Assembly: GCA_021800315.1 (NCBI GenBank) | Contig: JAJYZD010000068.1 | Span: 1-15,288, forward strand | Reading direction: 5' to 3' | DNA: 15,288 nucleotides | DNA from: Bacillota bacterium | Lineage (GTDB): Bacteria; Bacillota; Desulfotomaculia; Desulfotomaculales; JAJYZD01 | Shown: positions 5,492 through 12,242 of the stretch, piece after piece | How positions within the stretch are numbered: position 1 is the first letter of the stretch | Layout: the number at the start of each line of letters is the position of its first letter | Made by a program: the position numbers and the translations under genes | Notes under the pieces: model-generated | Told to the model about the DNA's origin: nothing | What the model saw: the letters and a program-made list of their open reading frames with translations, nothing else | Databases searched by the model: none

Positions 5492-6727
5492 GTGGCGGCA
5501 ACGTCGTTCGCCTACCGCGCCCGCACCGGCGCGGGCAAGATGCAATCGGGATACGTCGACGCGGAAACGCGGACCCAGGCCGCGGCCGAGTTGCGGCGCC
5601 GGCGGCTGTACGTGGTGGACCTGCGCCCCGCCCCCGGGAAGGGCCGGGTCCTCACCACCAGGGGCCTGGGGGAACTCATGCAACCCAAGGTGGGCCTGCG
5701 CGACCTGGCTCTCTTCTGCCGCCAGTTCGCCACCGTGGTGGAAGCCGGCATCCCTTTGCTCACCAGCCTGGATATCCTGGGCCGCCAGGCGGAAACCCCC
5801 CGCCTGGCCCGGGCGATAACGGAGGTATCCCGCGAACTGCAGGGAGGGCGTACCCTGGCCGAGGCCATGGGCTCCCGGGCGGACATCTTTCCCGGCATCC
5901 TGATCAGCATGGTGGAGGCCGGCGAACTGGGCGGTGTCCTGGACAAGGCCCTCTTGCGCCTGGCCGAACACTTCGAGCGGGACCACGACATCCGGGAAAA
6001 GGTCAAGTCGGCCCTGTTTTATCCCGCCACCCTGGTCTGTATCGGCATCGTGGCGGTGACCATCATCGTCACGTTCGTGCTGCCCAGGATTGTGGGCGTC
6101 CTGGTCAGCGCCGACGTGAAGCTCCCGCTCCTGACCGTGCTGCTGATGGGGCTGGCCGGTTTCATCGGTCGTTACTGGTACCTCCTGCCGGTCATCGGCG
6201 CCGGCCTTTATTACGGCGTGCGCCAGGCGCTGAAGGTGGAAAGCGTCCGCCACCGGGTGGACGGTTGGAAGCTGAAGCTGCCCGTATTCGGCCCCCTGCT
6301 CCAAAAGGTGGCCATAGCCCGTTTTTGCCGCACCCTGTCCACCCTGCTCAAAGCCGGCGTACCGCTCATCCAGTCCCTGACCGTGGTCAAGGGCACCGCG
6401 GGCAACTACGTGGTGGCCGAGGCGGTGGACACGGCCCTGGTCAGTGTCCGCGACGGGCTGGACATGGGGACGCCCCTGGCCCGGAGCAAGGTTTTCCCGC
6501 CGCTGGTCAGCCGGATGGTCATGGTCGGCGAGGATACCGGTACCACCGACCAGCTTTTGGAGAAGGTGGCCGTTTTCTACGACCGGGAGGTCGGCGCTAT
6601 GGTGGACAGGCTGTCCGCCATGCTGGAGCCGGTGCTGCTGCTGTTCATGGGGAGCATCATCGGCACGGTGATCATGTCGATCATGCTGCCTCTGTTCAAG
6701 GTCATGAGCGGGTCGTGGGTGCACTAG
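5492..6727 (+). CDS. pilC: Type IV pilus inner-membrane platform protein PilC
   Basis: This 411-residue GspF/PilC family protein is of usual length. Two T2SSF repeats are visible, residues about 70-193 (LALFCRQFATVVEAGIPL, SMVEAGELGGVLDKAL) and about 275-400 (IARFCRTLSTLLKAGVPLI, MVMVGEDTGTTDQLLEKVA). Each ends in strongly hydrophobic segments (around 178-200, 215-235 and 378-400). In the family the cytoplasmic domains contact the PilB and PilT motors, and the protein works on pilin subunits in the membrane. The N-terminal SFAYRARTGAGK is typical. The start is GTG 5492 with GGAGGTGG 6 bases upstream. It follows pilT by 18 bases and is separated from the pilin gene by a 243-base leader, so it probably closes the first transcription unit. 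Confidence 0.95.
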   Translation: MAATSFAYRARTGAGKMQSGYVDAETRTQAAAELRRRRLYVVDLRPAPGKGRVLTTRGLGELMQPKVGLRDLALFCRQFATVVEAGIPLLTSLDILGRQAETPRLARAITEVSRELQGGRTLAEAMGSRADIFPGILISMVEAGELGGVLDKALLRLAEHFERDHDIREKVKSALFYPATLVCIGIVAVTIIVTFVLPRIVGVLVSADVKLPLLTVLLMGLAGFIGRYWYLLPVIGAGLYYGVRQALKVESVRHRVDGWKLKLPVFGPLLQKVAIARFCRTLSTLLKAGVPLIQSLTVVKGTAGNYVVAEAVDTALVSVRDGLDMGTPLARSKVFPPLVSRMVMVGEDTGTTDQLLEKVAVFYDREVGAMVDRLSAMLEPVLLLFMGSIIGTVIMSIMLPLFKVMSGSWVH

Positions 6728-6756
6728 AAGAGTTTTCAGATTTTTTGTGTTATCCG

Positions 6757-6784
6757 TAAAGGTTTTGTCGAATGATGTCGAGAA
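6757..6784 (+). promoter_or_regulatory. Candidate sigma-28/SigD-like promoter for the pilin
   Basis: TAAA (6757-6760) is followed after 16 bases by GTCGAGAA (6777-6784), which shares six of eight positions with the SigD -10 element GCCGATAA. It begins 30 bases after pilC ends and would start a leader of roughly 180 bases before the pilin. It would fit motility-type control, but short matches like this are common by chance. No better sigma-A promoter was found in the gap. Confidence 0.25.
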
Positions 6785-6839
6785 AAGTAACAAGGTGGGA
6801 CCAGGGTACCATGACCGGTAAGCCGCCGGGTACCCGCGG

Positions 6840-6939
6840 CAGGGTACGCGGATGGGGGGGTTCCTTGGGGGGTGGTCGGGTCAGCCGGGATCGGGCGGGG
6901 AGGTTTTGGTGGGGGACAGGCCTGGGTCAGAGTACCCTG
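6840..6939 (+). repeat. Inverted repeat bracketing the G-tract
   Basis: CAGGGTAC (6840-6847) is exactly complementary to GTACCCTG (6932-6939), so the two arms can close a loop around the G-rich tract. A second copy of CAGGGTAC at 6802-6809 could pair with the same right arm, and the palindrome GGGTACCC lies at 6828-6835. Three left-side copies competing for one right arm would allow alternative folds. Confidence 0.4.
6854..6915 (+). promoter_or_regulatory. G-quadruplex-type G-tract in pilin leader
   Basis: The plus strand has runs of G at 6854-6860 (7), 6867-6872 (6), 6878-6880 (3), 6887-6889 (3), 6893-6895 (3), 6897-6900 (4) and 6911-6915 (5). Loops between the first six runs are 6, 5, 6, 3 and 1 bases, which satisfies the common rule for a G-quadruplex several times over. 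The tract lies on the coding strand, so it would form in the mRNA or the displaced DNA strand. It is 55 bases upstream of the pilin start. Confidence 0.55.
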
Positions 6940-6944
6940 ATTGA

Positions 6945-6962
6945 CCAATCTGATTGGAGGGA
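6945..6962 (+). promoter_or_regulatory. Small hairpin overlapping the pilin ribosome site
   Basis: CCAAT (6945-6949) pairs with ATTGG (6953-6957) around a 3-base loop, and the final GG belongs to the strong ribosome site GGAGGGA (6956-6962), 8 bases before the pilin ATG. The stem is short, so any effect on translation would be mild. Confidence 0.35.
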
Positions 6963-6970
6963 TAAGGAAA

Positions 6971-7432
6971 ATGCTCGGGAAGCTGAAGAAGCTCTGGCGC
7001 GGTGAAGAGGGTTTTACCCTCGTGGAATTGATGGTCGTCGTGATTATCCTGGGTATCCTGGCCGCCATAGCGGTGCCGATGTATTTGAAGAGCGCGGAGA
7101 CAGCAAGGGAGAATGCCGCTTTGACCAGCGTGTCGAACATGAAGAGTGTGATCGATACCTGGGCTGCCGGGGACGGGGACGGGCAGTATCCTGTTACTAC
7201 TAATATCCAAAACGTCATGCAGAATGCGGGTATTAACTGGACCGGTACCAACGGGGGCGTCACCGGTCCGTGGGGCAACGCTTTCGAGTACGTCGGAACC
7301 GCCAATTCTTATTATGTATGGACCGGCCCGGACCCGGCCGGTAATTACTTCATGGCTACCCAAAACCAGACCGCGCAACAAGTCCCGCTCAGTAGCGTGC
7401 CTACTTCGTCTACCGCAAGTCCTAGTAGTTGA
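6971..7432 (+). CDS. pilA: Major type IV pilin
   Basis: This 153-residue prepilin has a class III signal: a 14-residue basic leader MLGKLKKLWRGEEG, cleavage after Gly14, then FTLVE with the conserved Glu at mature position 5 and a hydrophobic helix through about residue 40. The mature protein is 139 residues. The region TGPWGNAFEY resembles the DPWGNPY segment of GspG-type pseudopilins. The tail is rich in Ser, Thr and Pro, with no cysteine. ATG 6971 follows GGAGGGA at 8 bases and gives a leader of normal length, which rules out the earlier in-frame GTG/TTG codons. It has its own long leader, and a strong hairpin follows, as expected for the most abundantly expressed gene of the set. The call as major pilin rests on position, size and signal; a GspG-like role is the main alternative. 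Confidence 0.88.
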   Translation: MLGKLKKLWRGEEGFTLVELMVVVIILGILAAIAVPMYLKSAETARENAALTSVSNMKSVIDTWAAGDGDGQYPVTTNIQNVMQNAGINWTGTNGGVTGPWGNAFEYVGTANSYYVWTGPDPAGNYFMATQNQTAQQVPLSSVPTSSTASPSS

Positions 7433-7494
7433 TTAAAACGATTAAGTTCGTTGTCCGCCCGTAACGGATCTCCATCGGATACCGGAGGCGGTTC

Positions 7495-7529
7495 ATCCAT
7501 CCGCCGGGACGTGGGCCCGGCGGATGGAT
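7495..7529 (+). terminator. 14-bp hairpin downstream of pilin
   Basis: ATCCATCCGCCGGG (7495-7508) is exactly complementary to 7516-7529, with a 7-base loop. It lies 62 bases after the pilin stop and has no T-run behind it. It may protect the 3' end of the pilin mRNA or reduce read-through into the minor pilin genes. Confidence 0.5.
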
Positions 7530-7537
7530 ACATGGTC

Positions 7538-7577
7538 TCCCGCCTCCGACCCGGGTAGGGTCGGAGCTAAGGCGGGA
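7538..7577 (+). terminator. Second hairpin before the minor pilin genes
   Basis: CTCCGACCC (7544-7552) pairs exactly with GGGTCGGAG (7558-7566) around a 5-base loop, and an outer TCCCGC (7538-7543) pairs with GCGGGA (7572-7577) across a 5-base bulge. It follows the first hairpin by 8 bases. There is no T-run. Together the two fill most of the gap between the major and minor pilin genes. Confidence 0.45.
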
Positions 7578-7616
7578 TGGTTGGCGCGAGGCCGTAACCT
7601 GATCGGAGATGGTCGT

Positions 7617-8171
7617 GTGGTCGGGGAAGTCCGTACCCTCCCGGCAACGGGGGAAACAACCGGGGATGTCCCGCCCGGACGCGGAAGCACTAAGTGGATA
7701 AACCAGGGTTTTACGCTGGTGGAAGTCGTCATAGCTTCCGTGATCCTGGCTATTGCCGTTGCCGCGTTCGCCAGTGTTTTGGTATACCAGGCCAATCTGC
7801 GTAACCGGATTGCTGTCCGCGGCCAGGCTTATGAGTTAATGGAAGAGAACTTAAAGAATTGGGCTAACGATGCTTCATATTATCATAACCCATCTGTCTT
7901 TTATCAAAATCCCACCACCCCTTATACTCTTTCCGAACCTCCTCAGACAATTAATAACACTACATATACGGAAACAAACACTATTGAGCTTGTACCCGGC
8001 TCCGGGTTGGCAGAAAATGAGGTCAGTTACTTTTCTGTAAATCTTGGCAGCCAGAGTTTAAATTACTATCTGGTTCAAGTAACTTCGGTAGTTAAATGGG
8101 ATGGCGGTGCCAAGTCAATTTCGGGCACAACGTTGGTGGCTCCGGATCTTCTGCGGCAGGCGTCACCCTAA
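7617..8171 (+). CDS. PilV-like type IV minor prepilin
   Basis: The prepilin signal is QGFTLVEVVIASVILAIAV, with cleavage after the Gly, Glu at mature position 5 and a hydrophobic helix. The mature part is 153 residues and contains no recognisable domain beyond the pilin helix; it is Asn-, Thr- and Tyr-rich. The start is uncertain. GTG 7617 has GGAG 8 bases upstream and gives a 31-residue leader. ATG 7524 in the same frame gives 62 residues and lies inside a hairpin arm, and TTG 7581 is a third choice. All leaders are longer than the usual 5-15 residues. The middle of the gene (about 7840-8100) is clearly more AT-rich than its neighbours. It is first of three minor subunits in the usual PilV/PilW/PilX order, which prime fibre assembly. 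Its stop lies 24 bases before the next start. Confidence 0.78.
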   Translation: MVGEVRTLPATGETTGDVPPGRGSTKWINQGFTLVEVVIASVILAIAVAAFASVLVYQANLRNRIAVRGQAYELMEENLKNWANDASYYHNPSVFYQNPTTPYTLSEPPQTINNTTYTETNTIELVPGSGLAENEVSYFSVNLGSQSLNYYLVQVTSVVKWDGGAKSISGTTLVAPDLLRQASP

Positions 8172-8195
8172 ACTTGCGGGGGGGAGGTGGCTGGT

Positions 8196-9731
8196 ATGGT
8201 AAAGAGATGGTTTGGGAACGATCGCGGCTTTACTCTTGTGGAAGTCATGCTGGTATCGGTAATCATGCTTACCGTCCTGGGGGCGGCCTATATGACGTTT
8301 ACGAGCGTTGACAGGAATAGCTCCCGGGAGCGGGACCACGCTTTGGCGGCCGAGGGGGCGGGCGCCGTCGTGGCCCGGGCTGCCAGCCAACTGACCGGGT
8401 TTGCCACGATTGAGATGGAATACAGCCCGGATGCCGCCAACCCGACGGATATTGAGGTTATTCCGTTGCAGCCCGGGCAGACGCAGGGAAACTGGGTCGT
8501 TCAGTATGACAATCCATCGCCTGGCGCGAGTCAGCTTACCATAGGGGGACCAGGCAGCTCTCCCGTCAGCGACTACGACGTGACGGGGTTTTCGGTTAGA
8601 GCATTGGACCAGGCCAATAATGATCCTACCGTCTACAGCAACGAGGTGCAAATAGCCGCGACCGTTACGGTAAACGGACAGACGGACACCGCGTCGCAGG
8701 TAGTCAAGACGGTCGCCTATGAGCTTCCGCATCCCACCATCAGCGTAAAACAATTGACCACACCAATCGGAGGGGTGAAGAAAACCGTTCTCGTCATCAG
8801 CGGTGACGGTGTAACTATATCGTTTGATCCTTCCGGTTCATGGCAAGGCAATACCACCATATGGCTGAATGGGTATGATATAACAAGCGATTGTACCCAG
8901 TATTACCCGGTTGAGGGCGGGTCGCCCGCCGCCGCCTTGGAAATCAGTAACGGGAAACTGAAACTGCTTAAAAACAATGGGATTTTCTCCACTGACAGCC
9001 CTGATCTTTTCAAAGTCGAACAGACCAATGTTCCCGTCCCGGGCGACGACTCCGGATCTTCACCTCCCACGACCACTGTGGTGGCCGAATATGAGTTCAA
9101 TTACAGCACAGGTGGTTCGGGCACGGGTGGTTCGGGCGGCGGCTCCGGCTGGCAACCGCCAAACGGGATTTCCAACTTCATGGCGTATGTGTTGGGACTA
9201 CCGGGTTCCTCGGATGGTTATCTTTCATTAGGCAAATCTTTTCTCTTTTATTTTCCGTTGGTCGGTGGGCCATCTTACGCCGATATCAACAATTCGGCCG
9301 CCGAGGCGACCGGTTTCGACTATCAGGCCGATGCCGTTACCGGGGAGATGCGGAGCGGCCGGACGGCCGGACTTGTCTTCGGCTCTCCCGGCGTCAGCGG
9401 ACCGGTCCAGGGAGGGTTCCTGTATTTCGGCGTCAGGCGGTACGGCAACGGCAAGACTTACGCCGTATTCGGCAACTGGCTGGGGTCTTCCAACCCCGAT
9501 CCCTCGTCCGGCACGAGCTATACCCAGTTGGCCCAGGTTCGGCGCAGTGCCGGGTATCAATTGCGGGTGGAGGGCGGCGGCGACCGCTTCACCTTTTACG
9601 TTGACGGCCGGCCGGTGGGGCAGGAAACGGTTTCCGGTCTGGATAGCGGCGACGTTTATACCGGGGTATGGGAATACCCGGCGTCCGTTCCCGGTGTGAT
9701 CTACACCAGGATTTCCCTGACCAATTCGTGA
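8196..9731 (+). CDS. PilW-like minor pilin with lectin-like C-terminal domain
   Basis: This 511-residue protein is about twice the size of an ordinary minor pilin. An 11-residue leader MVKRWFGNDRG precedes FTLVE and a hydrophobic helix. A beta-rich middle region (about 180-300) is followed by a Gly/Ser linker at about 304-318. The last 190 residues look like a LamG/concanavalin-type sandwich: alternating strands ending in YQLRVEGGGDRFTFYVDGRP and a final GVIYTRISLTN. I infer a tip-located subunit carrying an adhesin or carbohydrate-binding head, as in other modular minor pilins. The exact fold is a judgement from strand pattern only. ATG 8196 has GGAGGTGG 5 bases upstream; GTG 8187 in frame would use up that site and is rejected. 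It belongs to the minor pilin block between the PilV-like and PilX-like genes. A run of seven Gs lies at 8178-8184. Confidence 0.8.
   Translation: MVKRWFGNDRGFTLVEVMLVSVIMLTVLGAAYMTFTSVDRNSSRERDHALAAEGAGAVVARAASQLTGFATIEMEYSPDAANPTDIEVIPLQPGQTQGNWVVQYDNPSPGASQLTIGGPGSSPVSDYDVTGFSVRALDQANNDPTVYSNEVQIAATVTVNGQTDTASQVVKTVAYELPHPTISVKQLTTPIGGVKKTVLVISGDGVTISFDPSGSWQGNTTIWLNGYDITSDCTQYYPVEGGSPAAALEISNGKLKLLKNNGIFSTDSPDLFKVEQTNVPVPGDDSGSSPPTTTVVAEYEFNYSTGGSGTGGSGGGSGWQPPNGISNFMAYVLGLPGSSDGYLSLGKSFLFYFPLVGGPSYADINNSAAEATGFDYQADAVTGEMRSGRTAGLVFGSPGVSGPVQGGFLYFGVRRYGNGKTYAVFGNWLGSSNPDPSSGTSYTQLAQVRRSAGYQLRVEGGGDRFTFYVDGRPVGQETVSGLDSGDVYTGVWEYPASVPGVIYTRISLTNS
9111..9137 (+). repeat. 12-bp direct repeat in Gly/Ser linker
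   Basis: GGTGGTTCGGGC occurs at 9111-9122 and again at 9126-9137, a period of 15 bases or five codons (Gly-Gly-Ser-Gly plus one). Repeat-length change would lengthen or shorten the linker in frame without disrupting the gene. Confidence 0.6.
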
Positions 9732-9747
9732 GGAAGGCGGTGCCGTA

Positions 9748-10317
9748 ATGAGGGGTGCCGGTGGGGAGCGGGGAGCCGCCATGGTGGTGGTACTCGGGCT
9801 GGTGGTTGTTCTTTCCACGGTGGTGGGCGCCATGGCCGTCGCCGGTACGACCGCGGCCCGCCTCCGGATAAACGCCTGGAACCGGGGGCAGGCCCGGTTG
9901 GCCGCCGAGGCCGGTATACAGCGGATGGTTTTCGAAGCCCGGCGGGTGATGGTGGACCAGGATCCCGGCAACCAGCCTAACTATCCTACCGTTGGTGAGG
10001 CGAATTACGGGGATGTTGGAACCTTGCGGAGCCTCCTGACGGGTGCTCTGGCGAGCATCCCCGACGAGGACAATATGACCAAAGGCGTGTCTCTCGGCGA
10101 CGGGCAGACGTACACGATTCCCTCCATTCACGGGGGACAGGTAACCGTTGTGCAGGACTCCACCAACACCGACTTGGTTGACGTCACCATGAGCTTTTCA
10201 AGCATCGGAACCTACAACCGGGCGTCGGTTACCTTGAACGCAACCGTGGTCCTCCAGGCCAACCGCTGGCTCCTGCCCAACGATACCGTGATGGTGAAGA
10301 GTTTATCCTATCAGTAG
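9748..10317 (+). CDS. PilX-like type IV pilus assembly protein
   Basis: This 189-residue protein has the PilX N-terminal signature: a short Gly-rich leader, GERGAAMVVVLGLVVVL, a hydrophobic helix, and then RLAAEAGIQRM near residue 50, the counterpart of the AAEA segment of PilX proteins. As is usual for the family it lacks the FTLVE signal with Glu5. PilX subunits work with the other minor pilins to prime pilus assembly. The C-terminal part is a beta-rich domain with no match I can name. ATG 9748 has AGGAAGG 10 bases upstream, and the gene starts 16 bases after the preceding stop. A 48-base gap precedes pilM. Confidence 0.8.
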   Translation: MRGAGGERGAAMVVVLGLVVVLSTVVGAMAVAGTTAARLRINAWNRGQARLAAEAGIQRMVFEARRVMVDQDPGNQPNYPTVGEANYGDVGTLRSLLTGALASIPDEDNMTKGVSLGDGQTYTIPSIHGGQVTVVQDSTNTDLVDVTMSFSSIGTYNRASVTLNATVVLQANRWLLPNDTVMVKSLSYQ

Positions 10318-10365
10318 ACGGCATGCCACGTATTGACCAGGTTCAGGGTAAGCAGCAGGTAAGGA

Positions 10366-11508
10366 ATGACGAGTAGGGTGAAAGCAATCAGATTATTTCA
10401 ACGGAGGGTGGTGCCCTGCCTTGGTGTCGCTGTCGACGCCGGGGAGATCAGGGCGGTCAGGGTTTTGGCCAACGGCCCCGGTCTCCGGGTGGAGGCGGCG
10501 GCGCGGGTGAATGGACCCGAGTCGGATACCGGCGGCGCCGTCGATCAAGCGCTTCTCGCCGGGGCCCTGAGGGAACTGGCCCCGGTGGTCGGTTACGACG
10601 GCGAACCGGTCGTCAGCGCCCTGCCGGGCATGGCGGTCATCGAGAGGATCATCAAGGTTCCCGTCATGCCGGCGGGGGAGTTGGCGTCGGCCGTACGGTT
10701 CGAGGCCGAACAGCACATCCCCGTGTCGCTGGACGACATGATCCTGCGTCACGTGGTGTTGGGAGAGGAACAAAACCACGAGCGGAGGTTGCGGACGCTG
10801 GTCGCGGCCGTACGCAGGGACGCGGTCGAGAACTTCCAGCGGGCTTTCGCGGCCGCCGGTCTGACCCTGGCGGCGCTGGACCTTCCGTCGCTGGCCCTTT
10901 GGCGCTACTTTTGCGGGGAGGGAGCGGTGGGAGTTACCGGACGTCTGGCCATCGTCAATGTCGATACCGTTGTTACCCATTGCGCTTTTACAGAGGGGGA
11001 ACGCCTGCTCTACAGCCGGACATCGCCGGGCGGTTCGCGTTCCATCGGCCTTGACCGCGGACCGCCGGAGAGTGAAGACAGCGGGAGCCCGGCCGGGTAC
11101 GGGACGTCCGGGGTCCCCGGGGCTTTGCCGAACGGGTGGAGGGAAGCGGCGGCAACCGCCGCAGCGCTGCCGGACGGGGTGGAGGATGCTTACGAAGGGG
11201 CGTTCTTCGCCGGGCCTCTTCCAGCGGGGACTCGGTCCAACCACGGAGTTCTGGTCGGTCAACTGGCCGGGGAGATTAAGCGGTCGCTGGATTTTTTCCG
11301 CAGCACTTACGGGAATTGGGCGCCGGAGAAGGTGGTCTTGAGCGGTGCGGGTGCCCGCTGGCCGGACTTGACCGGCCTTCTTGCCGATGAACTGGCGATG
11401 GATGTCGGTCTGCCCGGCGGTATCAAACCGGCCCAAGGAGACAGCTCTGTCCCGGATCCGGCCCTGGTCACGGCCTGCGGACTGGCCATGGGGGGAGTGA
11501 AACTGTGA
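10366..11508 (+). CDS. pilM: Type IV pilus assembly protein PilM
   Basis: This 380-residue, actin-like, cytoplasmic protein of the alignment complex binds the N-terminal tail of PilN. Evidence includes IKVPVMPAGELASAVRFEAEQHIP (near 98-122, the classical PilM region), AAVRRDAVENFQRAFAAAGL and EIKRSLDFFRSTYG, with VVLSGAGARWPDLTGLL near the end. The nucleotide loops are unusual. The first reads LGVAVDAGEIRAV, where DIGSS is expected, and the second reads IVNVDTVVTH, where DIGA is expected. Between residues about 223 and 300 the usual folded subdomain is replaced by a Gly/Pro/Ser-rich stretch. ATP binding may be weak or lost. The start ATG 10366 follows AGGT at 5 bases. The stop overlaps the pilN start by 4 bases (GTGA), giving translational coupling. 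Confidence 0.88.
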   Translation: MTSRVKAIRLFQRRVVPCLGVAVDAGEIRAVRVLANGPGLRVEAAARVNGPESDTGGAVDQALLAGALRELAPVVGYDGEPVVSALPGMAVIERIIKVPVMPAGELASAVRFEAEQHIPVSLDDMILRHVVLGEEQNHERRLRTLVAAVRRDAVENFQRAFAAAGLTLAALDLPSLALWRYFCGEGAVGVTGRLAIVNVDTVVTHCAFTEGERLLYSRTSPGGSRSIGLDRGPPESEDSGSPAGYGTSGVPGALPNGWREAAATAAALPDGVEDAYEGAFFAGPLPAGTRSNHGVLVGQLAGEIKRSLDFFRSTYGNWAPEKVVLSGAGARWPDLTGLLADELAMDVGLPGGIKPAQGDSSVPDPALVTACGLAMGGVKL

Positions 11509-12215
11509 ACTACGGCCTCAACCTGTTGCCGGAGGATTTGCGGCCCCGTCCCCTGGTGGACAAGCGGCGGATAGGGATTATCGGGGCGGTGACCGTGGTG
11601 AGTGCCCTGATCGTGCTCGGCGGAGCCGGTTGGCTGTGGAGCTTTTTCCACCAGCGGCTGGAACTTTCCGCCGTGGAAGCGCAACTCGCCTATCTGAAAC
11701 CGGCTGTTCAGAGGTACGACAGCGAAAAGGCGCAGGAAACGAAATACCAGGCGGACGCCCGGACCCTGCGGGGGCTTGTCGCCAGGCAGCGGTACTGGGA
11801 GCCCGTGCTGGAGCAGATTCAGGCGGTATTGCCGGTGGACGTGTGGCTTACCTCACTGGAACTGACTTATGAACAGCCAGGCGCGGCCGGCGGGGGGAAG
11901 GGGCGGACGGGAGTCCCGACGGGGACGCCGGCCGGGCGGAAGGTGCCGCCTTTGCCCAACGTGTTGGTGATCAAGGGCAGGTCCAGGTCTTTTTCTTCCA
12001 TCGGTGTCTTCCAGAACAATCTTTCCGTTGCCGCGCCGGGCGCCTTCGGGTTTATCCGGAACGGCCGGCCTTTATTCAACAAGGCCTCCACTCAGGTTCA
12101 ACAAGTTCTGGAAGGTAACCATCCCCGGGGTCACCGGGTAATCCTCGGCAGGATCACCGGGGAGAGGGGCGGGGCGTGGTCGTTTAGCCTGACCTGTTAC
12201 CTGAATCCCTGGTAA
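11505..12215 (+). CDS. pilN: Type IV pilus assembly protein PilN
   Basis: This 236-residue inner-membrane protein begins MNYGLNLLPEDLR, which contains the NLLP motif that docks into PilM. A single hydrophobic segment at residues about 24-46 is followed by a coiled-coil-like stretch (RLELSAVEAQLAYLKPAV) and a periplasmic ferredoxin-like part (VLPVDVWLTSLELTYE, FSSIGVFQNNLSV). A Gly/Pro-rich loop lies around 125-147. It pairs with PilO to couple the pilus platform to the periplasmic side. GTG 11505 overlaps the pilM stop and has a G-rich ribosome site 7 bases before it. A hairpin with a T-run follows before pilO. Confidence 0.88.
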   Translation: MNYGLNLLPEDLRPRPLVDKRRIGIIGAVTVVSALIVLGGAGWLWSFFHQRLELSAVEAQLAYLKPAVQRYDSEKAQETKYQADARTLRGLVARQRYWEPVLEQIQAVLPVDVWLTSLELTYEQPGAAGGGKGRTGVPTGTPAGRKVPPLPNVLVIKGRSRSFSSIGVFQNNLSVAAPGAFGFIRNGRPLFNKASTQVQQVLEGNHPRGHRVILGRITGERGGAWSFSLTCYLNPW

Positions 12216-12242
12216 AAAGAGCGTGGAAAGTGTAATTCGTCT

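Noticed and set aside
5482..6759. 425-codon plus-strand frame overlapping pilC
   Set aside because: Out-of-frame shadow of pilC with Gly/Pro/Arg repeats; pilC has the domains and the ribosome site.
4394..6793. 799-codon minus-strand frame opposite pilT and pilC
   Set aside because: Antisense shadow of two clearly recognisable genes; the translation is His/Gln/Gly-rich and not protein-like.
7641..7658. LPATGE in the minor pilin leader, resembling a sortase LPxTG signal
   Set aside because: It lies before the prepilin cleavage site and is not followed at the C-terminus by a membrane segment and basic tail; chance match.
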